From Isoptericola sediminis (lineage in GTDB: Bacteria > Actinomycetota > Actinomycetes > Actinomycetales > Cellulomonadaceae), in NCBI RefSeq assembly GCF_013085345.1, contig NZ_JABFAJ010000003.1:186001-250000 (forward strand): DNA of 64,000 nt, written 5' to 3'. Position 1 is the stretch's first letter. Each line of letters begins with the position of its first letter. The translations under genes were made by a program, and so were the position numbers. Shown here in pieces: positions 33,057 through 40,413 of this stretch. The notes beneath the pieces are model-generated. The model did not search any database and was not told the origin of the DNA. It saw nothing but the letters and a program-made list of their open reading frames with translations.

Positions 33057-34879
33057 CCGCGGCCACCGGACGTCTGCGCCCCACCGACGCGCGGGCCGAC
33101 GACGCCACCGACCTCGACCGCGGCACCTCCCGGGCCGTGCGGCGCCGCTCGCTGCACCTGCTCGGCCAGCTCCTGCGCCCCCGTGCCGGGGCGCTCGCCG
33201 GGGCCGGCGCGCTCGTGGTGATCAGCACGCTGGCCCAGGTCTCCGGGCCGTTGCTGGTCCAGGCCGCGATCGACACGGCGCTGCCGGCCCTGCGCGAGGG
33301 CGACCCGACCCGCCTGGTCGTCGTCGGCGGCATCTACGTGCTGGCGGCCGTGCTCGGCGGGCTGTGCGCGGGCGCCTACGTGCGCGCCGCGGCCCGGGTC
33401 GCCCAGAGCGTCCTGCTCGAGCTGCGCCGCCGCGTCTTCCGGCACACCCAGCGTCTCTCCCTGGAGTTCCACGAGTCGTACACGTCGGGCCGGGTGATCA
33501 GCCGCCAGACCTCCGACCTGGAGGCGCTGCGCGAGCTGTTCGACGGCGGGCTGACCGGCGTGGTCTCGTCGCTGATGCTCATGGTCTTCACCGCCGGTGC
33601 GCTGTTCTACGTCGACTGGCGCTCGGGGCTGGTGCTCCTGGTGGCCCTCGTGCCGGCCTGGCTCCTGACGCGCTGGTTCCAGCGCCGCTCGCAGCAGTCC
33701 TACCGCGAGCAGCGCACCGCCTCGGCGCGGCTCATCGTGAAGTTCGTCGAGACCATGACCGGCATGCGCGCGGTCCAGGCCTTCCGCCGGGAGGCCACCG
33801 ACGACGCCGAGTACGGCCGTCTGGGCGAGCAGTACCGCGACGCGAACCTGCGGATCTTCGGGGTCAACGGCCGGTACCAGCCGGGACTGGTGCTCATCGG
33901 GAACCTGACGGTCGCCGCCGCGCTCGCCTACGGCGGGTGGCGGGTGGTCGAGGGCACCCTGGACGTCGGCGCGCTCGTCGCCGTCCTGCTGTACGTGAAG
34001 CGGTTCTTCCAGCCGATCCAGCAGCTCGGCATGTTCTACAACGCGCTGCAGTCGGCCGTCGCCGCGCTGGAGAAGGTGTCCGGCCTGCTCGCCGAGGAAC
34101 CCACCGTCGTCGAGCCGTCCGACCCCACACCCCTGCCGTCACCGCGCGGCGAGATCCGCCTGCAGGACGTCACCTTCGGCTACGGGGACGGCCCGGTGGT
34201 GCTGCCCCGGCTGGACCTGACGATCCCGGCCGGTCAGACCGTCGCGCTCGTCGGGTCCACCGGTGCCGGCAAGTCCACCCTCGCCAAGCTCGTCACGCGG
34301 TTCTACGACGCCAGCGCGGGACGGGTGCTGCTGGACGGCGTGGACGTCCGCGACGTCTCCGGCACCGACCTGCGCCGTGCCGTCGTCATGGTCACCCAGG
34401 AGGCCTACCTGTTCAGCGGGTCGGTGCGGGAGAACATCGCCCTGGGGAGGCCGGACGCCACCGACGCGGAGGTCGAGGCCGCGGCACGCGCCGTCGGTGT
34501 GCACGAGTTCGTGACGAGCCTGCCCGAGGGCTACGACACCGACGTCAACAAGCGCGGCGGCCGCGTGTCGTCCGGGCAGCGCCAGCTGCTCAGCTTCGCG
34601 CGGGCCTTCCTCGCGGACCCCGCGGTGCTGGTCCTCGACGAGGCGACCAGCTCGCTCGACATCCCGGGCGAGCGGCTGGTGCAGCGCGGCCTGCAGACCC
34701 TTCTGGCCGACCGGACCGCGATCATCATCGCCCACCGGCTCTCCACGGTGGACATCGCCGACCGGGTGCTCGTGCTCGAGCACGGTCGCGTCCTGGAGGA
34801 CGGCGCACCGGCGGACCTGGTGGCCGCCGGCGGACGCTACGCGGCGATGCAGGCCGCGTGGCGGGACTCCGTGGCCTGA
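33053..34879 (+). CDS. ABC exporter half-transporter, catalytic partner
   Basis: This 608-residue partner has six membrane helices (about 35-325) and an NBD with Walker A G-S-T-G-A-G-K-S, canonical Walker B V-L-V-L-D-E-A, and the altered signature V-S-S-G-Q in place of L-S-G-G-Q. Together with the first subunit's Asp this predicts one active and one degenerate ATP site, as in bacterial heterodimeric multidrug exporters. Four-base overlap indicates equal production. No adjacent regulator is clearly linked; the LysR gene downstream is convergent. Confidence 0.92.
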   Translation: MTAATGRLRPTDARADDATDLDRGTSRAVRRRSLHLLGQLLRPRAGALAGAGALVVISTLAQVSGPLLVQAAIDTALPALREGDPTRLVVVGGIYVLAAVLGGLCAGAYVRAAARVAQSVLLELRRRVFRHTQRLSLEFHESYTSGRVISRQTSDLEALRELFDGGLTGVVSSLMLMVFTAGALFYVDWRSGLVLLVALVPAWLLTRWFQRRSQQSYREQRTASARLIVKFVETMTGMRAVQAFRREATDDAEYGRLGEQYRDANLRIFGVNGRYQPGLVLIGNLTVAAALAYGGWRVVEGTLDVGALVAVLLYVKRFFQPIQQLGMFYNALQSAVAALEKVSGLLAEEPTVVEPSDPTPLPSPRGEIRLQDVTFGYGDGPVVLPRLDLTIPAGQTVALVGSTGAGKSTLAKLVTRFYDASAGRVLLDGVDVRDVSGTDLRRAVVMVTQEAYLFSGSVRENIALGRPDATDAEVEAAARAVGVHEFVTSLPEGYDTDVNKRGGRVSSGQRQLLSFARAFLADPAVLVLDEATSSLDIPGERLVQRGLQTLLADRTAIIIAHRLSTVDIADRVLVLEHGRVLEDGAPADLVAAGGRYAAMQAAWRDSVA

Positions 34880-34888
34880 GACGGCAGG

Positions 34889-35845
34889 TCAGGCCGGGGC
34901 GGGTGCGGACGCCCCGATCGCGACGAGCTGGTCCACCAGCGCCCGTACCGGCGGCGACGGCTCGCCGACGGTCAGGGCGCGGACGGCGCGGCGCGCTCCC
35001 GGCAGCACCGCCGTGTCGACGTCCGGATGGCGGTGGGCGCGCAGTGCCAGACCCGGCAGCAGGCTGACCCCCGCCCCGGCGGCGACCAGCGCCTGCACCG
35101 CGACGTAGTCGTCGGTCTCGAACGCGATCCGGGGCGCGTAGCCGGCGACGGCGCACCGTGCGACCAGGTCGGCGCGGCAGCGCTCGCAGCCGGCGATCCA
35201 CGCGGCGTCCGCGAACGGGCGCAGCGGCGTCCACCCGTCGGCGGGGCCCTCGGGGGCGGGGGCTCCGCCGTCCGTCGTCCGCGTGACGAGGTGGACCTGG
35301 TCGTCGAGCACCGGTGTCGCGGTGAACGGTGACGGGTCCTGGACCGAGCGCTCGCCGGTGATGTCCTGGTGCTCGAACACGAGCGCCACGTCCACCTCAC
35401 CGGCGCGCAGCGCGGCGACGGCCTCCGGGGGCTCCGCCTCGACGAGACTGACGCCGAGGCCGGGGTGGGCCTCGCGGAGCCTGCTGACCGCCTCGGGCAC
35501 GAGCGTGGCGAGGGCGGACGGGAAGGCAGCCAGGCGCGCGCGTCCGGCCCGCAGCCCGGCCAGGGCGTCCAGCTCGCGCTGGGCGCCCTCGACGCGGGCG
35601 ATGATCTCCTCCGCACGATCCGCCAGGAGCTGGCCCGCCTCGGTGAGGCGGACGCCGCGGCCGACGCGTTCCAGCAGGGGCAGGCCCGCCTCCGCCTCCA
35701 GCCGGGACAGGTGATGGCTCACCGAGGGCTGGGCGTAGTGCAGGTCCCGGGCGGCCGCGGTCACCGAACCCGTGCGGGCGACGGCGGCCAGCACCCGCAG
35801 CCGGGTCAGGTCGAGATGTGCCGGGGGAGGAGGGACGTCCGTCAT
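34889..35845 (-). CDS. LysR-family transcription regulator
   Basis: The 318-residue protein has an N-terminal LysR helix-turn-helix (about 12-70: L-R-V-L-A-A-V-A-R-T-G-S-V-T-A-A-A, then Q-P-S-V-S-H-H-L) and a C-terminal periplasmic-binding-like effector domain (about 95-300). It is divergent from a PLP-dependent dehydratase gene, with a T-N11-A dyad between them, so it probably controls that gene and itself. The ATG at 35845 has TAGGCT six bases upstream. The inducer may be an amino acid substrate of the neighbour; this is inference. Confidence 0.9.
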   Translation of the reverse strand: MTDVPPPPAHLDLTRLRVLAAVARTGSVTAAARDLHYAQPSVSHHLSRLEAEAGLPLLERVGRGVRLTEAGQLLADRAEEIIARVEGAQRELDALAGLRAGRARLAAFPSALATLVPEAVSRLREAHPGLGVSLVEAEPPEAVAALRAGEVDVALVFEHQDITGERSVQDPSPFTATPVLDDQVHLVTRTTDGGAPAPEGPADGWTPLRPFADAAWIAGCERCRADLVARCAVAGYAPRIAFETDDYVAVQALVAAGAGVSLLPGLALRAHRHPDVDTAVLPGARRAVRALTVGEPSPPVRALVDQLVAIGASAPAPA

Positions 35846-35851
35846 ACCACC

Positions 35852-35857
35852 AGCCTA
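35852..35857 (-). promoter_or_regulatory. -10 box of leaderless LysR promoter
   Basis: TAGGCT on the minus strand ends six bases before the ATG at 35845. Confidence 0.55.
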
Positions 35858-35867
35858 CGAGTGATTC

Positions 35868-35882
35868 ATCGATGGTTGCGAT
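35868..35882. promoter_or_regulatory. Candidate LysR binding site (T-N11-A dyad)
   Basis: ATCG and CGAT arms seven bases apart give a 15-base T-N11-A dyad between the divergent LysR and dehydratase genes. It is short, so the assignment is tentative. Confidence 0.4.
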
Positions 35883-35940
35883 CCAAAGCCGCGAAGACGG
35901 GCATTGGACCGATGAGACGCTGCGGCGGACGATGGTGCAC

Positions 35941-36936
35941 ATGGCACCAGCACCGCCGACCATCGACGACGTGCGGGCCGCGCAGCAGCGGCTCGAGGGG
36001 CTCGTGGTGACGACACCGACCACCGCCTACCCCGAGCTCGACCGGCGTGTCCGGGCCCGTGGGTCGGCGGGGACGTCCGTCGTCGTCAAGCACGAGAACC
36101 TGCAGCACACCGGTGCCTTCAAGGTGCGCGGCGCCCTCAACCTCGTGCGTCGAGGTCGCGGGATCGAGCACGGCGTCGTGGCCTACTCCACCGGCAACCA
36201 CGCCCAGGCGCTGGCCTACGCCTCCGCCGCGGCGGGCGTGCCCTGCACGATCGTCATGCCGCGGGACCCCAACCCGGTCAAGGAACGCGCCGTGCGCGAC
36301 CGAGGTGCCGAGGTCGTCCTGCACGGTGCGGACCTCGGCGAGGCCGCCGTGCACGCCCGGAGCATCGCGGACCGGCGCGGGGCACGGCTCGTCAGCGCGG
36401 GGGACGAGCCGGAGCTCGTGGCCGGGGTCGCCACGGCGACCGTCGAGCTGCTGGAGCAGGCACCCGAGCTGGACACGCTCGTCGTGCCGGTCGGCGGCGG
36501 CTCCGGTGCCGCGGCCGCCTGCCTGGTCACGGCGGCGCTCGCGCCGCACGTCGAGGTCGTCGGCGTGCAGTCGTCCGCCGCCCCGGCCGCGCACGACTCC
36601 TGGCGGTCCGGTGCGTTGCGGACCCGGCCCGTGAGGACCCGCGCCGAGGGGCTGGCGGTCGGGTGCGGCTTCGCCCTGACCCAGACGGTGCTGCTCCAGC
36701 ACCTGGCCGACTTCCTGCTCGTGGACGACGAGGCGATCACCGAGGCCCAGCACGCCTACCTCACCGCGGCGCGCACGGTCGCCGAGGGCGCGGGCGCCGC
36801 GGCGCTGGCCGCGGTGCTGTCCTTTCCCGACCGGTTCGCCGGACGGCGCGTGGGGGTGGTCTGCAGCGGGGGCAACGCGCGCGAGGAGGAGCTGCTGCGC
36901 GCGTTGACGTGCGACGCGGCCGGTGCCGCGGCGTAA
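35941..36936 (+). CDS. PLP-dependent threonine/serine dehydratase-like enzyme
   Basis: This 331-residue fold-type II PLP enzyme deaminates threonine or serine to 2-keto acids, or racemises serine in related members. The PLP lysine is in T-G-A-F-K-V-R-G-A (about 52-60), the phosphate loop is V-P-V-G-G-G-S-G-A (about 180-188), and A-Y-S-T-G-N-H-A-Q-A is the substrate segment. There is no C-terminal ACT regulatory domain, so it is a short catabolic form. The start may instead be ATG 35932, three codons upstream. Divergence from LysR suggests substrate-induced expression. Confidence 0.87.
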   Translation: MAPAPPTIDDVRAAQQRLEGLVVTTPTTAYPELDRRVRARGSAGTSVVVKHENLQHTGAFKVRGALNLVRRGRGIEHGVVAYSTGNHAQALAYASAAAGVPCTIVMPRDPNPVKERAVRDRGAEVVLHGADLGEAAVHARSIADRRGARLVSAGDEPELVAGVATATVELLEQAPELDTLVVPVGGGSGAAAACLVTAALAPHVEVVGVQSSAAPAAHDSWRSGALRTRPVRTRAEGLAVGCGFALTQTVLLQHLADFLLVDDEAITEAQHAYLTAARTVAEGAGAAALAAVLSFPDRFAGRRVGVVCSGGNAREEELLRALTCDAAGAAA

Positions 36937-36939
36937 CCT
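36934..36939 (+). promoter_or_regulatory. -10 box of leaderless promoter overlapping upstream stop
   Basis: TAACCT begins at the dehydratase stop codon and ends six bases before the ATG at 36946. Confidence 0.55.
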
Positions 36940-36945
36940 GGCCCG

Positions 36946-37566
36946 ATGGCGCGCATCGTCGACATCCATCCGGTGGACCCGCAGCCGCGACTGGTCCGGC
37001 AGGTCGTGGACGCCCTGCGGGACGGGGCGCTCATCGCCTACCCGACCGACTCCGGCTACGCGCTCGGCTGCCGCATCGGGCAGCACGACGGCGCGGAGCG
37101 GATCCGGCGCATCCGGCGTCTGGACGCCAAGCACCACTTCACGCTCGTGTGCTCCGACTTCGCCCAGATGGGCCAGCTCGTGCGTCTCGACACCGCCGAG
37201 TTCCGGGCGATCAAGGCCGCCACGCCCGGTCCCTACACCTTCGTGCTCCCGGCGACGTCGGAGGTGCCCCGGCGGCTCGCGCACCCCAAGAAGAAGACCG
37301 TGGGGGTGCGCATCCCCGACTCGCGGCTGGTGCAGGAGATCCTGCGCGAGCTCGGCGAGCCGCTGCTCAGCTCGACGCTCATCCTGCCGGGCGAGGAGGA
37401 GGCCATGACCGAGGGATGGCAGGTCGCCGAGGAGCTGGACCGTGACGTCGATCTCGTCGTCGAGTCCGGTGAGGTGACCGCCGCTCCCACGACGGTGGTG
37501 GACTTGTCCGGCCCGACGCCGGAGGTCGTCCGCGAGGGCGCGGGGGATCCCGACCCCTTCCTGTGA
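36946..37566 (+). CDS. YciO/YrdC/Sua5-family protein
   Basis: This 206-residue protein has the YrdC/Sua5 fold, whose members bind tRNA or nucleotides and, in TsaC, make threonylcarbamoyl-AMP. Conserved pieces include I-A-Y-P-T-D-S-G-Y-A-L-G (about 30-41), K-K-K-T-V-G-V-R-I-P-D (about 115-125) and L-L-S-S-T-L-I-L-P-G (about 140-149). The last two match the YciO branch, whose activity is less certain than TsaC. Initiation is leaderless-like. It is co-directional with its neighbours but each has its own promoter. Confidence 0.85.
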   Translation: MARIVDIHPVDPQPRLVRQVVDALRDGALIAYPTDSGYALGCRIGQHDGAERIRRIRRLDAKHHFTLVCSDFAQMGQLVRLDTAEFRAIKAATPGPYTFVLPATSEVPRRLAHPKKKTVGVRIPDSRLVQEILRELGEPLLSSTLILPGEEEAMTEGWQVAEELDRDVDLVVESGEVTAAPTTVVDLSGPTPEVVREGAGDPDPFL

Positions 37567-37610
37567 GCACCCCACCACGACCCGCCCACGCGCTCGGCGC
37601 CCCTGGCGGC

Positions 37611-37616
37611 TAGGGT
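37611..37616 (+). promoter_or_regulatory. -10 box of leaderless promoter
   Basis: TAGGGT ends seven bases before the ATG at 37624; no ribosome site. Confidence 0.6.
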
Positions 37617-37623
37617 TCCTGGC

Positions 37624-39033
37624 ATGAGCGATCGTGGACTCCAGCTGGCACAGGACAAGATGCGCGCGGCGGGTGTGGCCACCGCCGCGATCGACACCTT
37701 CACCCGGTTCTACCGGCTGCTGGAGGAGGGCGCCACGGGTCTCGTCCGCGAGGACGACGTCGAGCCGTTGACCGACCTGACCCGCCACGCCGACCTCGAC
37801 GTGACGCCGCAGGAGGCCGCCGAGGCGCTGGGTCGCACCGCGATCATCAAGCTGAACGGAGGTCTCGGCACCTCGATGGGCATGGACCGCGCCAAGTCCC
37901 TGCTGGAGGTCCGCCGCGACGCGGAGGGACGCTCGATGAGCTTCCTCGACGTCATCGTCGGCCAGGTGCGAGCCGCCCGGCGGGCCACGGGCGCACGGCT
38001 GCCGCTGGTGCTCATGAACTCCTTCCGGACGCAGGACGACACGCTCGCGGCGCTGGCTCCCTACGGCGACCTCGCCGTCGACGGCCTGCCGCTCGACTTC
38101 CTGCAGAACCGCGAGCCGAAGCTGCGGGCCGACACGCTCGAGCCGGTGGAGTGGCCCGCCGACCCGGCGATGGAGTGGTGCCCGCCGGGGCACGGCGACC
38201 TGTACCCGGCGCTGCACGCCGGCGGTGTGGTCCACGCCCTGCTCGAGGCGGGCTTCCGGTACGCGTCGGTGTCCAACTCCGACAACCTCGGGGCGACGCC
38301 CGACGGGGAGATCGCTGCGTGGTTCGCCCGGTCGGGCGCCCCGTACGCGGCCGAGATGTGCCTGAAGACACCGGCCGACGTCAAGGGGGGTCAGCTGGTG
38401 GTGCGCCGCTCCGACGGCCGGATCATCCAGCGCGAGACCGCGCAGACGCACCCGGACGACATGGACGCCTTCCTCGACGCGTCGCGCCACCGGTACTTCC
38501 ACACCAACAACCTGTGGTTCGACCTGGAGGCGCTGGCCGCCGAGCTGGACCGGACCGGGGGAGTGCTCGAGCTGCCGCTGATCCGCAACGCCAAGACGGT
38601 CGACCCCACCGACGGCGACTCTCCCGAGGTGGTCCAGATCGAGTCGGCGATGGGCGCGGCGGTCGCGGTCTTCGACGGCGCCACCGCCATCGAGGTCGGC
38701 CGGGAGCGGTTCCTGCCGGTGAAGACCACCAACGACCTGCTGCTGCTGCGCTCGGACGTGTACGACCTCACCGACGACTTCCGCCTGGAGGCCACGGTCC
38801 CCGCGCCCCTGGTCCAGCTCTCGAAGACCTACAAGACGATCGGCGCGTTCGACGAGCGCTTCGCCGCCGGCCCGCCCTCGCTGCGCGGCGCCGACGGCCT
38901 CGCCGTGGCCGGCGACTGGACGTTCGGTGCGGACGTCACCGTGGTGGGCGACGCGATGCTGCCGGAACCGGACGGCGACGCGGGCACCGTCCCCGACGGG
39001 GCGACGATCACCGCGGACGGCGTGCAGGCCTGA
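37624..39033 (+). CDS. UTP--glucose-1-phosphate uridylyltransferase, UGP2-like
   Basis: This 469-residue nucleotidyltransferase of the eukaryotic-type UDPGP family makes UDP-glucose. The nucleotide-binding motif I-K-L-N-G-G-L-G-T-S-M-G lies at about 75-86, the substrate loop N-S-D-N-L-G-A at about 217-223, and F-L-P-V-K-T-T-N-D-L at about 360-369. It differs from the GalU family, which lacks N-G-G-L-G-T. Together with galE at 62.7 kb it could serve UDP-galactose and cell-wall glycan supply. A small GC palindrome lies between it and convergent yigZ. Confidence 0.92.
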   Translation: MSDRGLQLAQDKMRAAGVATAAIDTFTRFYRLLEEGATGLVREDDVEPLTDLTRHADLDVTPQEAAEALGRTAIIKLNGGLGTSMGMDRAKSLLEVRRDAEGRSMSFLDVIVGQVRAARRATGARLPLVLMNSFRTQDDTLAALAPYGDLAVDGLPLDFLQNREPKLRADTLEPVEWPADPAMEWCPPGHGDLYPALHAGGVVHALLEAGFRYASVSNSDNLGATPDGEIAAWFARSGAPYAAEMCLKTPADVKGGQLVVRRSDGRIIQRETAQTHPDDMDAFLDASRHRYFHTNNLWFDLEALAAELDRTGGVLELPLIRNAKTVDPTDGDSPEVVQIESAMGAAVAVFDGATAIEVGRERFLPVKTTNDLLLLRSDVYDLTDDFRLEATVPAPLVQLSKTYKTIGAFDERFAAGPPSLRGADGLAVAGDWTFGADVTVVGDAMLPEPDGDAGTVPDGATITADGVQA

Positions 39034-39042
39034 CCCGGGGCG

Positions 39043-39056
39043 GCCCGGCGCCGGGC
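39043..39056. terminator. Short GC palindrome between convergent genes
   Basis: GCCCGGCGCCGGGC is a perfect 14-base palindrome in the 28-base gap. It is a weak bidirectional terminator candidate. Confidence 0.3.
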
Positions 39057-39061
39057 GCGCG

Positions 39062-39727
39062 TCAGTCGTGCGCCGGGACGTCGACGATCCGCTCGGCACC
39101 CACGGTGGCCCGCAGCCGTCCGGCGGACGCGGCGGCGAGCTCGGCGTCGAGCGTCTCCAGCTCGGTCGGCGGGACGAGCAGCCGCAGTCGTGCGACCTCC
39201 GCGTACTCGGGGTCGTCCACGACGGCGCCGTGCGCGGCGCTCCAGTCGCGCAGCAGGTGGTCGATGCGGCCGGCATCGGCGTGCGGGGCGTCCACGGAGA
39301 CCTCGCGCACCGTGCGGCGCTCCAGGATGCCGCCCCCGGCGTCAGCGGCGTCGACCGCTCCCGCCACGGCCGCGGAGTAGGCGCGCACCAGCCCGCCGGC
39401 ACCCAGCAGGACCCCGCCGAAGTAGCGGGTGACCACGGCCACCACGTCGGTCAGGCGGCGGTGACGCAGCACCTCCAGCATCGGGACGCCCGCCGTGCCG
39501 GACGGTTCGCCGTCGTCGGAGGAGCGCTGGGAGTCCGCGTGCGTGCCCAGCACCATGGCCACGCAGTGGTGGCGGGCGTCCCAGTGCTGCTTGCGGACCG
39601 CCGCGATCACGGCGTCGGCCTCGGTCTCGGACGCCACCGGCGCGAGGTGGGCGAGGAACCGCGACTTCTTGATCACCAGCTCGTGGTCGACGGGATCGGC
39701 GAGGGTGCGGGGCAGAGGGGCGGGCAC
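39062..39727 (-). CDS. yigZ: YigZ/IMPACT-family protein
   Basis: The 221-residue protein has the UPF0029/IMPACT N-terminal domain (about 1-135) with the signature D-D-G-E-P-S-G-T-A-G-V-P-M-L (about 70-83) and V-T-R-Y-F-G-G-V-L-L-G-A-G-G-L-V-R-A-Y (about 98-116), followed by a DUF1949-like ferredoxin-fold tail. The family is linked to translation stress; its biochemical role is unsettled. The GTG start at 39727 has TAGGAT six bases upstream. It is divergent from an ArsR-type regulator, sharing its control region. Confidence 0.9.
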   Translation of the reverse strand: MPAPLPRTLADPVDHELVIKKSRFLAHLAPVASETEADAVIAAVRKQHWDARHHCVAMVLGTHADSQRSSDDGEPSGTAGVPMLEVLRHRRLTDVVAVVTRYFGGVLLGAGGLVRAYSAAVAGAVDAADAGGGILERRTVREVSVDAPHADAGRIDHLLRDWSAAHGAVVDDPEYAEVARLRLLVPPTELETLDAELAAASAGRLRATVGAERIVDVPAHD

Positions 39728-39733
39728 ACCCCC

Positions 39734-39739
39734 ATCCTA
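39734..39739 (-). promoter_or_regulatory. -10 box of leaderless yigZ promoter
   Basis: TAGGAT on the minus strand ends six bases before the GTG at 39727. Confidence 0.55.
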
Positions 39740-39742
39740 CAC

Positions 39743-39771
39743 TTGCAAGAACTCTTTCGAAAGAATACTTT
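39743..39771 (+). promoter_or_regulatory. Promoter of ArsR-type gene: -35 TTGCAA, 17-base spacer, -10 TACTTT
   Basis: TTGCAA (39743-39748) and TACTTT (39766-39771) are 17 bases apart. The -10 box ends six bases before the ATG at 39778, so the transcript should be leaderless. A 12-base palindrome fills the spacer. Confidence 0.65.
39753..39764. promoter_or_regulatory. Palindromic operator in promoter spacer
   Basis: TCTTTCGAAAGA is a perfect 12-base palindrome. A half copy, CTTTCGAGA, follows at 39768-39776 over the -10 box. This suits autorepression by the ArsR-type protein. Confidence 0.6.
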
Positions 39772-39777
39772 CGAGAC

Positions 39778-40413
39778 ATGGAGACGCCCTCGACGCCACC
39801 TTCGGTGCCCCCGCCCGGGAACGGGAAGCCCGTCCCGCCGTTCCCCGTGCGGAAGATCTCCGACCCCCGGGAGCTGCGCGCCCTCGCCCACCCGGTGCGG
39901 TTCGCCATCATCGACCTCCTCGCCGAGGGGCCGCTGACGGCCACGCAGTGCGCCGAACGGTTGGGGGAGACCCCGGCGAACTGCTCGTACCACCTGCGCC
40001 AGCTCGAGAAGTACGGGCACGTGTTCCGGGCGGACGGCGGGCACGGCCGCGAACGACCCTGGCGTGCGCGGGACGAGGGCATCACCTGGGACGAGGACGG
40101 TCCGGCGGGCGTGGCTGCCCGGGTCGCCCTGGACGAGGCCGTCGACGAGTTCCGGTTCGACGCGTGGCGACGGTTCCGGCGGCGGCGGGCCGCGGAACCC
40201 GAGCCGTGGCGGCGAGCGGCGTTGTCCACCGACGTGGTGGCGTGGCTGACCCCCGCGGAGCTGGAGCGGGTCACGCAGGGCCTCTACGACCTCTTCGCGC
40301 CGTACGAGGAGCGGGACGCCGACCCGGCCGCGCGTCCGGAGGGTGCCCGCGCCGTCCGTCTCTTCGCCTACGCCTACCCGGGTGGTCCCGGTGCCGGCGA
40401 GGCGCACCGGTGA
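39778..40413 (+). CDS. ArsR-type winged-helix regulator
   Basis: The 211-residue protein has an N-terminal winged helix (about 28-95: L-R-A-L-A-H-P-V-R-F-A-I-I-D-L-L, T-A-T-Q-C-A-E-R-L, C-S-Y-H-L-R-Q-L-E-K-Y-G). This matches the HTH_20/ArsR-like group. The C-terminal 110 residues are helical, with no visible metal site of the CXC type. It overlaps the MFS gene by four bases (GTGA) and carries a palindrome in its own promoter. It therefore looks like a self-regulated repressor of the adjacent exporter. Confidence 0.87.
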   Translation: METPSTPPSVPPPGNGKPVPPFPVRKISDPRELRALAHPVRFAIIDLLAEGPLTATQCAERLGETPANCSYHLRQLEKYGHVFRADGGHGRERPWRARDEGITWDEDGPAGVAARVALDEAVDEFRFDAWRRFRRRRAAEPEPWRRAALSTDVVAWLTPAELERVTQGLYDLFAPYEERDADPAARPEGARAVRLFAYAYPGGPGAGEAHR

